Assembly: GCF_000346485.2 (NCBI RefSeq)
Contig: NZ_KQ976354.1
Span: 62,001 to 126,000 of the forward strand
Source of the DNA: Scytonema hofmannii PCC 7110
Lineage (GTDB): Bacteria > Cyanobacteriota > Cyanobacteriia > Cyanobacteriales > Nostocaceae
Direction of reading: 5' to 3'
Length of the DNA: 64,000 nucleotides
The position numbers were made by a program, and so were the translations under genes. This document shows, one piece after another, positions 56,763 to 64,000 of this stretch. The number at the start of each line of letters is the position of its first letter. Positions within the stretch are counted from its first letter, which is position 1. Below the pieces are notes generated by a model. That model ran no database searches and was not told the DNA's origin. It was given only the letters and a program-made list of their open reading frames with translations.

Positions 56763-56984
56763 TTATTCCATCACGGCGCTTGCCTCAAGCTCTGACAAAT
56801 TGTGGGCGATCGCACCACTACTCAGTCCGATACCGACTGCCGTTGCTGATAGCCCAACCTGATTCACGAAATAGATTGGAACATAAAACAGCACAATTCC
56901 AGAGCCAATCTGTGAGAGAAATCGCCCTGCTACTAGCACCCAAACTTGTGGGCTAAGTTGGGGCAACCAAGCAGCACTCCACAT
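56763..56984 (-). pseudogene. MFS transporter N-terminal remnant
   Basis: From an ATG at 56984 the frame encodes one and a half MFS-type helices (VWVLVAGRFLSQIGSGIVLFYVPIYF, VNQVGLSATAVGIGLSSGA). It then loses similarity at a GCGATCGC site (56808-56815) and stops at 56763. The remaining ten helices are absent. Confidence 0.6.
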
Positions 56985-57135
56985 ATCCCAAAACTCCCTT
57001 CTAAGCCCAAGTATCTGCCATTGCAGGCATGGAAATTTCTTTAACACAGGAGGCAGGAGAGAGAGACAAAATGCATCGGGCGATCGCCACCACATCGTGA
57101 ACCGGGATCTGAGTACCGTTGAACGTTTCACCGTT

Positions 57136-57435
57136 TTAAACGAGTCCGTTTCGGCTGCTTTGACCAAGGCGATCGCTCCGCAACTTAACCAGTAATCCAA
57201 CTGTTCCAACAACAATAGCAGTGATTAACAATGGCACCAGATTGAATCGAATCCCAAATCCATCTGCGTCATTTTGCCAACGCAAAATCCACAACCAGCC
57301 ACCCCCAATTGCAAATGAAGGAACGCGCAAGATTAAGAGAGGTGCTGGCAATCCCAGGAAAACGACAACTAGTATTAGAAACGTTATTACAGTAAGGCTT
57401 AACCATGTTTTCAAGTTTGGTTTGAAGCGATTCAT
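57136..57435 (-). CDS. Small two-helix membrane protein, paralogue of 19104 gene
   Basis: The 99-residue protein has the same pattern as the gene at 19104: WLSL.V.TFL, GLPA.LL, LWIL.W.N, FNLVPLL..AIVV. The last 15 residues differ and may reflect degraded sequence. Function is unknown. Confidence 0.6.
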   Translation of the reverse strand: MNRFKPNLKTWLSLTVITFLILVVVFLGLPAPLLILRVPSFAIGGGWLWILRWQNDADGFGIRFNLVPLLITAIVVGTVGLLVKLRSDRLGQSSRNGLV

Positions 57436-57472
57436 AATATCCGTCTCTACTCTCTGGGTAGGTGTTCCACGC

Positions 57473-57825
57473 TACCCCTGTTAAGGTGTACTAACAAAGT
57501 ACTAGCTCAAAGCGTGATTCTTACGTCGCACCCCCGTGGAAAAAACCTGCATAAAACGCGCAACCCTTTTGGGTTATTGGTTGTGCAGGATAAGATATCA
57601 AGGGGTTTCTCAAAATTCGCTTTGTTTTTCTCAGTAATATTGAGAATGGTCGCAACAGTCCCGCTCGTTTTGAGAAGGGTTGCGCGTTTTATGTGTATTA
57701 ATGCGTCCCCAATCCTAAAATCTAAAATTGAGCGCAAATATTAACTTTTGGCTTCCAAATTTTAATGGGTGCGAAGCTGAAACCCTTATAAATCGTTAGT
57801 ACAAGTGTTCACCTTAACAGGGGTA
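57473..57825. mobile_element. 353-bp MITE with 16-bp terminal inverted repeats and 11-bp target duplication
   Basis: The ends are perfect inverted repeats (TACCCCTGTTAAGGTG at 57473-57488, its complement at 57810-57825). Directly outside lies GTGTTCCACGC on both sides (57462-57472 and 57826-57836), a target-site duplication. Inside, a second perfect 19-base inverted pair (CATAAAACGCGCAACCCTT at 57550, complement at 57675) suggests a nested element. There is no transposase frame. An 11-bp duplication is compatible with IS4-type transposition. Confidence 0.78.
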
Positions 57826-57946
57826 GTGTTCCACGCTTACAGCACCTGCGGCAATTTGGAATTATTCCAGTTAAACCAGTGGTTTAAAATTGTTTTAAGC
57901 ATGATTCTACTGATATTCTTAAATCTCTACAGTACGGCATTAGCTT

Positions 57947-58105
57947 TTATTGTCTTCTTTTAGCGATCGCAGCGTTGATTGCGACTCCAATTGCCAAACC
58001 AATTGCAATTCCTAAAACAATGTTGTTCAATATCGATCCGATCGCGACTCCGGCTGCGACTCCAATCGCCAAAGTTATACCAGGATCGTGTTGTGAATTC
58101 CTCAT
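57947..58105 (-). CDS. Small glycine/alanine-rich membrane protein (52 residues)
   Basis: An ATG at 58105 opens 52 codons of a hydrophobic, glycine-zipper-like peptide (LAIGVAAGVAIGSILNN, IVLGIAIGLAIGVAI) with a charged C-terminus (KRRQ). The pattern of alternating I/A/G/V looks coding. It may be a membrane stress peptide; no family is named. Confidence 0.55.
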   Translation of the reverse strand: MRNSQHDPGITLAIGVAAGVAIGSILNNIVLGIAIGLAIGVAINAAIAKRRQ

Positions 58106-58180
58106 GATTTATTTTTATAATTAAGTTGCGAAAAACTACCTGATCCTGTCTGAATTCAATATCTACTAAATTGTTTAACT

Positions 58181-58702
58181 TCAGGAGTGATGCGATAGCT
58201 TGCGCTGACTTGTCAGTTCGCGAGAATGTTTTACTGGAGTATCAACCAGAATGGAAATCAGCAGCGCACTAAAGCTAATCAACGTCAGCCCAAAGTTTGT
58301 CGCGTGAGCATACTCCCACTGATTCCGTAGCGCTACCCAGTTTGGTGGCAGGGATTGGGGCGTGGCTTGCTCAACGACTCGATTTACAGATTCAATGAAC
58401 GAGAAATAGACGACTGGAAACGCGAGTGCCAGGAAAATTGTTCCAGCCAATGTCCATTGAAAGGCAGGACGACGTTTGCGGACGAGAAATACCAGTACGA
58501 TTGCTGAAAGAAGCGCACCGACTGTGACAAATGCGCCAGGTCCGGGCATTCCAAAATAGGCATACAGTGTATTCTGAATGGTTACGTAAAGTGAGCCATC
58601 GTACTGTATTTTAGGAGGTAGTTCTAACGTATGGCTAAACTCCAATCCCATGTACAGTGCAACTAAAGTGAGCGTAATAAAGCGCCAGGTCTTCAAAAAC
58701 AT
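58181..58702 (-). CDS. DUF1772-like membrane protein, paralogue 2
   Basis: The 173-residue protein starts MFLKTWRFITLTLVALYMG and has the NQWEYAHATNF loop and four membrane segments of this family. The ATG at 58702 follows AAGGGG and overlaps nothing. The gene is 14 bases after paralogue 3 on the same strand, a likely two-gene unit. See 44514 for paralogue 1. Confidence 0.75.
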   Translation of the reverse strand: MFLKTWRFITLTLVALYMGLEFSHTLELPPKIQYDGSLYVTIQNTLYAYFGMPGPGAFVTVGALLSAIVLVFLVRKRRPAFQWTLAGTIFLALAFPVVYFSFIESVNRVVEQATPQSLPPNWVALRNQWEYAHATNFGLTLISFSALLISILVDTPVKHSRELTSQRKLSHHS

Positions 58703-58716
58703 GATGATCAACCCCT

Positions 58717-59241
58717 TTAACGTCTGGTGAGTGGTGCCACTTCAGGAGTGACAGGATTGTGCAATCGCTCCATTACTGGAATCTCAACCAGCACAGAAAT
58801 TAAGAACGCACCCAACCCCATCAAATGCAGGACAAAACGAGCCACGTGCGAGTATTCCCACTGGTTGCGTACCTGTGTCCAGTTTGCTGGCACTGATTGA
58901 GGAGTCCATTGGACAATCTCACGATTCATCGGTTCTGTGAACACCAGGAAAACAACAAAGAACGCTAACGCGAAGCAAACCGTTCCAGCTAGCGTCCACT
59001 GCAAAGCGGGTCGTCGCTTGCGAGCTAAAAACGTCAGCACTGGTGCTGCCAGAAAAACTGTAGCCGCCTCAAAGTATCCACCGATATGTCCAAAGCCCCA
59101 ATACAAGCTTTGTTGAAGCGTCGTCCAGAGTGCCGCATCGTAGTTGATCTTGGCTGGCAGTTCCAACGTATGGGCAAATGAAGTTCCCATTGCGAGTGCA
59201 GCAAGAATGATGGTAATAAAGCGCCAGGTTCTTAAAAACAT
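58717..59241 (-). CDS. DUF1772-like membrane protein, paralogue 3
   Basis: The 174-residue protein starts MFLRTWRFITIILAALAMG and has LELPAKINYDAALW and NQWEYSHVARF. It is the upstream member of the tandem pair. The upstream gap 59242-59793 contains a tandem duplication at 59510 and no clear promoter. Confidence 0.75.
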   Translation of the reverse strand: MFLRTWRFITIILAALAMGTSFAHTLELPAKINYDAALWTTLQQSLYWGFGHIGGYFEAATVFLAAPVLTFLARKRRPALQWTLAGTVCFALAFFVVFLVFTEPMNREIVQWTPQSVPANWTQVRNQWEYSHVARFVLHLMGLGAFLISVLVEIPVMERLHNPVTPEVAPLTRR

Positions 59242-59509
59242 GATTAATCATTTCCCGTTTTATACATAGAAGCATGGTGGTCGTTTGCCTAATTGCGGAG
59301 ATTAGACATTCATAAGCTATGTTCATGCCGCCTCAATTTGTGATGCTTCAAAGGCTTTCACCTCGGCAGATAAAACGCTGCCGACAGCTTATTTCAATTC
59401 CTTCTATGTTTGACTAGCATAGTTATCCTTATACTTCATCCTGATAGAAATACAAACGGAGCCCTACTATCTTTTGATAGAATTTGCAGATAATCAGGTA
59501 AGACATACT

Positions 59510-59548
59510 CTGTAGCTAGAAGGATAGCCTGTAGCTGGAAGGATAGGC
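59510..59548. repeat. Tandem duplication of 19 bases
   Basis: CTGTAGCTAGAAGGATAGC is followed by CTGTAGCTGGAAGGATAGGC, differing at two places. It lies in the 59242-59793 gap, otherwise without recognised content. Confidence 0.6.
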
Positions 59549-59793
59549 AGCAGCCAATTTCGTTCGCTATGGTGAGAATGGTTTGGATCAATCGCGAACT
59601 CAATGGGTGGCTAGCCAACTGCTACTGACCAAGACTTTATTAAATCCCCCGCAATAAGCGCGTGGGGAACAATCAAGCCTCTGCCTTCTACTTGGTGCCT
59701 TCTTTAAGTAAAACCATTCCTTCGGTAGAGACTAATCGAGATCGGAGCCGCTAGGTTTGGAGGTATTCTCAAAGTTAGAGTTGGAGGTATCTT

Positions 59794-60222
59794 GTGCGGT
59801 TAGGGCAATGGTTTGGCTTTCTCGCTGTTGCAATTTCCCTCTACATTTTGTGGCAAATTCGGCAGGTGCTTTTGCTCGTATTTGCAGCGATTATTCTAGC
59901 GACTGTCCTAAACCGGATTGTGAGATTCCTTCAGCAACGGCACATCCAACGAGGGATTGCGGTTGCAATTAGTGTTATTCTTCTACTGACGCTCCTATCT
60001 GGCTTTCTTGCGATTGTCTTACCGCGTCTTGCCGATCAACTTCAACAATTGGCGAATATTTCGCCACAAATACTAGCTCAACTCCGCACAGGTTATGAGT
60101 GGATACAAAGCAAGCTTCCGGAACAATTGATATTAAATAACACTAGCTTTGGCGCTTTAGTCCAAAATTTTCAGTCTTCAGCAGCCCGATTGTTGGGTAG
60201 CTTTTTCACATTAGTTAAGTAA
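59794..60222 (+). pseudogene. AI-2E family transporter, N-terminal piece (frameshifted)
   Basis: The frame starts at a GTG with GGAGG upstream and encodes the first 142 residues of an AI-2E-type permease (FLAVAISLYILWQIRQVLLL, RGIAVAISVILLLTLLSGF). It stops at 60222. Removing one A near 60217 restores LVSNSITAVLSLLLF and joins the next piece, so this is one gene broken by a single-base insertion. Confidence 0.82.
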
Positions 60223-60238
60223 CTCTATTACTGCAGTC

Positions 60239-60979
60239 TTGAGTTTGTTGCTGTTCGTAGCGTCAACCATCATGTTACTAATGAATCCCTCACAGTATCG
60301 ACAAGTTTTTGTGTTGGCATTTCCAGCTTTTTATCGCCAACGAGTCAATGACATTCTGGATGAGTGTGAAACCTCATTGGTGGGTTGGATCAGAGGGACG
60401 CTGATTGCAATGGTTGTGATTGGTATCGTCAGCTATATTGGTTTGCTAATTTTAGGAGTGCCATTACCGTTAGTAAATGCGCTTCTAGCTGGTTTATTAG
60501 AATTCATTCCAAATGTTGGACCGACTTTGAGTGTAATTCCACCCGCGCTGCTTGCCCTGACTGATACACCCTGGAAAGCGGTTGCGGTGATTGTGCTGTA
60601 CATTCTCATTCAACAGTTTGAAAGCCTGATCCTAGTTCCAACAGTGATGAGACGCGAGGTGTCTTTGCTGCCATTATTTACCGTGTTATCGGTTGCAGTC
60701 TTCTCGCTCTTTTTCGGATTCTTGGGATTATTTCTAGCGATTCCGTTGTTAATTGTACTACAAATTTGGCTGAAGGAAGTTTTAGTCAAGGACGTGCTTA
60801 ACCATTGGCAAAGAAATGCAGGCGATCGCAGGCAAAATTTACACACTGCTGAGAGGAGCGGCGATTCCTCTCCTCCCAAGACCAGCGAGGATCGAGTCCC
60901 AAGGCCGCGATCTGATAAAGATGGACGTACTATTAAGAAGATTGAGCTAGGCGATCGCTCGGTACAGGCGCAAATTTAA
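60239..60979 (+). pseudogene. AI-2E family transporter, C-terminal piece
   Basis: This frame carries the rest of the permease: FPAFYRQRVNDILDECETSLVGWI, the signature LLAGLLEFIPNVGPTLSVIP and the last helices, plus a charged tail. AI-2E (PerM-like) proteins are membrane exporters or Na+/H+ antiporters of unclear substrate. If the shift is a sequencing error the gene would be intact over 59794-60979. It precedes the glucosidase gene by 26 bases. Confidence 0.8.
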
Positions 60980-61005
60980 GGTTATCTGTATTAAGGAGCA
61001 AAACT

Positions 61006-63195
61006 ATGCGAATCAGCGTTGGTAAACCAATTTTGACGATTAATCACGGTAGTACCTTCATGGTGACTGACCTAAGCGGACAGATTAACCCAAATGCATA
61101 TCTAGGCATTTTTTCTAATGATACTCGCTTTTTAAGTCACTATGTCTGCTACATCGACGGTCATAATTGGATTCGTCTGAGTTCAACTACAACAACGTAC
61201 TATGCAGCGCGGGTTTACCTCACTAATCCAGAGTTTGTCAGCAGAAATGGCAAGACTCCAGAAGGTTCAATAGCTCTAATTATAAGTCGGGTTGTGGAGA
61301 ACGGTATCTACGAAGAACTTGACTTGACTAATTATGGTCTCGAAGCAGTCAGCTTTAATCTAGAGATTGCTTTACGTTCAGACTTTGCCGATATTTTCGA
61401 GGTTCAGTCCTGTCAGTTTGTGCGGCGGGGATATGTCGAAACTGAATGGGATGCAGAGCATAACGAGCTACATACAAGCTACACCAACAGTGATTTTTAT
61501 CGCTGCCTGATTTATCAACCCTATCAATTTACGTCCCAACCTCACTACGCCAATGGTCGTATTACTTTTGAGGTGAGGCTGAAACCTGGTGAAAAGTGGC
61601 AAGCCTGTTGCAAATATATCTTGGTGAACAATGAACGTATCCGGGAAGAGCCAATCAATTTGTCTTATGCGGCGGCTGTTAATCCAGATATTATTAATAC
61701 TGAGGTTGAGCAGTTGTATTGTCAGTGGGTAAATAGTGCTACGGAGATTGCTTCTCCTGACGACCATTTGAATCAACTTTATCGCCAGTCTATAGAAGAT
61801 ATCGGGGCACTGCGGCTATATGCTTACGACTTTGCCCCCGATGTCTGGTTACCTGTCGCTGGTGTGCCTAAGTTTGTGACTCTGTTCGGGCGCGACAGTT
61901 TAATTATTAGCTTACAAAACGTTATTGTCCATCCTGGCTTTGCTCGCGGTGCTTTGAAGAAGCTAGCGCAGTTACAGGCAAAAGAAATTGAAGATTGGCG
62001 AGATGCCCAACCAGGGAAGATTTTGCACGAGATCCGTCATGGCGAATTAGCACATTTCAAGCAAATACCTCATACCCCCTACTACGGCACAGCTGATGCC
62101 ACACCCTTGTTTTTGATTGTCCTCCACGAAACCTGGAAGTGGTTGGGAGATGACTCTATGTTACGCGATTACCGAGACGTGGCGCTGCGTTGCTTAGAAT
62201 GGATTGACAAATATGGTGACTTAGACGGTGATGGGTTTCAGGAGTACAAAACGCGATCGCCACGGGGAATTGAAAACCAAGGCTGGAAAGACTCAGGGGA
62301 TGCAGTTGTTTATGCCGACGGCAGTCAGGTAAAAGCACCCAAGGCGCTTTGTGAGTTGCAAGGTTATGTGTTTGATGCTTGGATGCGGATGGCAGAGGCG
62401 TTCGAGGTGCTGGGTGAAGGCGAATTTTCCACCGAATTACGCACCAAAGCTGCAAAACTACGTACCCAATTTGAAGAACGCTTTTGGTGTGAAGACATTG
62501 GTTTTTATGCCTTTGCTCTCGATCCAGATAAACGACCCGTTAAGACGATCGCCTCAAACCCAGGTCATTGTCTCTGGAGTGGCATTATCAGCCCAGAACG
62601 TGCTAAGTGCGTTGCCAAGCGCTTGTTTGCCCCAGATATGTGGAGTGGTTGGGGCATTCGCACTTTATCTACTCAAAATCAGGCTTACAATCCTTTTTCC
62701 TATCATCGCGGCTCAGTGTGGCCCCACGACAACAGTATCATTGCTCTAGGATTGAAGCGTTACGGTTTTGCCCAAGAGGCAGCCCATGTTGCCCGTGGCA
62801 TTTTTGAGGCAGGCAGCTATTTTAGCAATTATCGTCTACCAGAACTTTATGCAGGTGTCGAGCGAGAACCAGGAAGTTTTCCAGTACCGTACATACAGGC
62901 AAACGTACCTCATGGATGGGCAGCAGCGTCAGTATTTCAGCTATTGCAAGCGATACTTGGTTTGCAAGCTGATGCTCCTAATAACTGCCTTTATGTCGAT
63001 CCATATCTCCCCGAAAACCTACCTGAATTAACGCTGCGACATATGGAAGTTGGGAAGGCACACGTTGACTTGCGATTTTGGCGAGAGGGCGATACGACTT
63101 GCTGGGATGCTACTGTTCAATCCGGTAAGGTTGAGGTGAAGGAACAAGCTTGGCAACCTTGGACTTCCATCTCACTCGAAGAATATTCATTTTGA
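61006..63195 (+). CDS. Amylo-alpha-1,6-glucosidase (glycogen-debranching type)
   Basis: The 729-residue protein has an N-terminal GDE-type beta domain (LTINHGSTFMVTDLSGQI, NDTRFLSHYVCYIDG) and an (alpha/alpha)6 catalytic domain with GVPKFVTLFGRDSLIIS, PYYGTADATPLFLI and SVWPHDNSIIALGL. It resembles the bacterial debranching-type glucosidases that act on branched alpha-glucans or glycosyl-glycerol-like substrates. AAGGAGCAAAACT precedes the ATG. It is the fourth sugar gene here with GH15, GH31 and the permeases. Confidence 0.88.
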   Translation: MRISVGKPILTINHGSTFMVTDLSGQINPNAYLGIFSNDTRFLSHYVCYIDGHNWIRLSSTTTTYYAARVYLTNPEFVSRNGKTPEGSIALIISRVVENGIYEELDLTNYGLEAVSFNLEIALRSDFADIFEVQSCQFVRRGYVETEWDAEHNELHTSYTNSDFYRCLIYQPYQFTSQPHYANGRITFEVRLKPGEKWQACCKYILVNNERIREEPINLSYAAAVNPDIINTEVEQLYCQWVNSATEIASPDDHLNQLYRQSIEDIGALRLYAYDFAPDVWLPVAGVPKFVTLFGRDSLIISLQNVIVHPGFARGALKKLAQLQAKEIEDWRDAQPGKILHEIRHGELAHFKQIPHTPYYGTADATPLFLIVLHETWKWLGDDSMLRDYRDVALRCLEWIDKYGDLDGDGFQEYKTRSPRGIENQGWKDSGDAVVYADGSQVKAPKALCELQGYVFDAWMRMAEAFEVLGEGEFSTELRTKAAKLRTQFEERFWCEDIGFYAFALDPDKRPVKTIASNPGHCLWSGIISPERAKCVAKRLFAPDMWSGWGIRTLSTQNQAYNPFSYHRGSVWPHDNSIIALGLKRYGFAQEAAHVARGIFEAGSYFSNYRLPELYAGVEREPGSFPVPYIQANVPHGWAAASVFQLLQAILGLQADAPNNCLYVDPYLPENLPELTLRHMEVGKAHVDLRFWREGDTTCWDATVQSGKVEVKEQAWQPWTSISLEEYSF

Positions 63196-63345
63196 TGTTG
63201 ACTCTTTATGTTCATGAATGTCGAACCCCTAAATATCAATCTCTTCTGGTGCGATTTCTACTTCTTGTCAATCGTTCAGAATAAGACCTAAGCAATGGAT
63301 GATCCTCTTTATTGATTCCCGATAGCGAAGGTTCGTTCTCATATC

Positions 63346-63434
63346 TGTTAGAACCTGTACCTGAACCTATGCCTCCCATGAGTTGCAACAGATAAATAAC
63401 TGCAAATACGGCGAAAAATATTCCCGCGAGCGCA
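63346..63434 (-). pseudogene. 3' remnant of the Nramp-like transporter gene
   Basis: About 89 bases match the last part of the gene at 50698 (AGIFFAVFAVIYLLQL, then IGSG) with the stop codon changed. Everything upstream of this is lost; instead the sequence joins DNA related to the upstream region of the CPBP gene (43205-43355). Confidence 0.8.
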
Positions 63435-63530
63435 AGAGTCGATAAGCCATCAAGTTTTTTATCACAAACTCTTGAAAAATTTGAGTTCTTCAACTGTTTA
63501 AAGTAACCATGAAAAACTTGCTATGGTTGC

Positions 63531-63562
63531 AGCCTACATCTTAATAGTGGAAAACTAGTGGA
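63531..63562 (-). promoter_or_regulatory. Class-TCCAC promoter, copy h
   Basis: Exact TCCACTAGTTTTCCAC, 10 bases, then TAGGCT. It points to the transporter remnant and lies in a 150-base duplicate of the region around copy f. Confidence 0.6.
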
Positions 63563-63694
63563 AGACGTTAAAACATTTTCAAAATTATTACATATGAGCT
63601 AATATTACACAACTCAAGAATGATTTAAGTCATTAGCTAGATTAGATAGCTTTCACCAAAGGATAGTAAACAAGACATAAGGTTATGAGATAGC

Positions 63695-63841
63695 ATGAAC
63701 ATAAATACTGAAAGACCAACAGAAGCTTGGTTATTTACTCTACTCGATCGCGGTCGTGCATTGTTTTGGTTATTTACTGGATACACCGGAGCCAGTTTAA
63801 ACGCTTACTTTTCTTACGACCAACTAGAGAACCTCATTTAA
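63695..63841 (+). CDS. Small hypothetical protein (48 residues)
   Basis: An ATG at 63695 opens 48 codons with an aromatic-rich central segment (ALFWLFTGYTGASLNAYF). ATAAGG lies about 14 bases upstream. No family is recognised. It may be a small membrane-associated peptide. Confidence 0.35.
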   Translation: MNINTERPTEAWLFTLLDRGRALFWLFTGYTGASLNAYFSYDQLENLI

Positions 63842-63865
63842 TAACAAGGGCATACATTATATGTC

Positions 63866-64000
63866 CTATTGACTATTGGAATTAGTATTAGATTGAGGTG
63901 GAAGTGGTACGGGTTGTAAAGTGAATTGCAAAGTCTGTCTGTTACGCTGCACTTCGATTTGCAAGTTGCTACCCACGCCATTCTTGTCAAGAATTTGTAG
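63866..64000 (-). CDS. HtrA/Deg-type serine protease, C-terminal end of PDZ domain (partial)
   Basis: Reading leftwards from the window edge, 44 codons end at 63866. The sequence (VGSNLQIEVQRNRQTLQFTL, then a proline-rich tail) matches the last strands of a PDZ domain as found in cyanobacterial HhoA/HhoB/HtrA proteases. The protease domain lies outside the window. Confidence 0.6.
   Translation of the reverse strand, partial: LQILDKNGVGSNLQIEVQRNRQTLQFTLQPVPLPPQSNTNSNSQ

Noticed and set aside
57535-57550. GTGGAAAAAACC as a TCCAC site
   Set aside because: Only the first eight bases fit; it lies inside the MITE and has no second half.
59436-59618. A 60-residue leftward frame before the AI-2E gene
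   Set aside because: It spans the tandem 19-base duplication, has no ribosome-binding site and no protein-like pattern.
10541-63562. TTTTCCAC-containing sites as DnaA boxes of a replication origin
   Set aside because: They resemble TTTTCCACA boxes, but the ninth base is nearly always T, they are spread singly over 53 kb, all point at genes and all have a fixed -10 hexamer. No dnaA/dnaN gene or AT-rich box cluster is present.
1-64000. rRNA or tRNA genes
   Set aside because: I saw no conserved rRNA segments and no convincing cloverleaf by eye; a tRNAscan or Rfam run would be needed to exclude a tRNA.

Overview
The window reads as chromosomal DNA of a filamentous, probably heterocyst-forming cyanobacterium (Nostocales type). 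The octamer GCGATCGC (HIP1) is scattered throughout, intergenic palindromes and degenerate heptamer tandem repeats of the Nostoc kind are common, and several genes belong to families typical of cyanobacteria (NrtS, Anabaena sensory rhodopsin transducer, PRC-barrel proteins like AvaK, an AAA/WD40 fusion, SLH-fasciclin). No rRNA, tRNA, CRISPR array or intact transposase was seen.

Layout. 0-4 kb: an ECF-type sigma factor (cut by the window edge), then a thiol-redox group (lumenal or periplasmic thioredoxin, CcdA, a collapsed NADPH-thioredoxin reductase, a second thioredoxin domain), a cysteine-dioxygenase-like cupin and nrtS. 4-19 kb: a 1211-residue AAA/WD40 protein, DUF2254, a glycine-zipper stress protein, a multi-domain OmpR-type response regulator, M48 protease, DUF389, SLH-fasciclin protein and a hybrid histidine kinase. 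19-29 kb: small membrane proteins, a frameshifted DUF3611 gene, the rhodopsin transducer, a lipoprotein/ion channel/MscS run, a PRC-barrel protein, HPP, a cysteine-rich copper-binding protein, BON domains and a lone receiver. 29-43 kb: a broken tamB, orphan pstS, HAD phosphatase, S9 peptidase, and a rearranged patch in which a truncated RND pump lies between a full and a partial copy of a CPBP protease gene. 43-64 kb: DUF4336, three DUF1772-like paralogues, SH3, DedA, SDR, glucoamylase (GH15) with an atypical Nramp-like transporter, GH31, a frameshifted AI-2E permease with a glycogen-debranching-type glucosidase, several gene remnants, and the C-terminal end of an HtrA-like protease.

The most notable signal is a repeated promoter. 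The 16-mer TCCACNAGTTTTCCAC occurs nine times exactly and three times in relaxed form, always in front of a gene or remnant and always pointing towards it. In all twelve cases exactly 10 bases separate it from a TANNNT hexamer. It contains TCCAC twice with an 11-bp period. This is the geometry of a promoter in which an OmpR/PhoB-family response regulator replaces the -35 element. Downstream genes encode envelope, membrane, protease and stress functions (GSP17M-like, SLH-fasciclin, BON, PRC-barrel, TamB, S9 and CPBP peptidases, lipoprotein-channel-MscS, Nramp-like). They look like a coordinated osmotic, desiccation or envelope-stress regulon; this function is inferred.

The region is also littered with decay: at least nine truncated or frameshifted genes, a family of about 100-bp palindromic elements, one 353-bp MITE with a perfect terminal inverted repeat and an 11-bp target duplication, and in-frame heptamer-type inserts in three proteins. 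Some single-base frameshifts could be sequencing errors.
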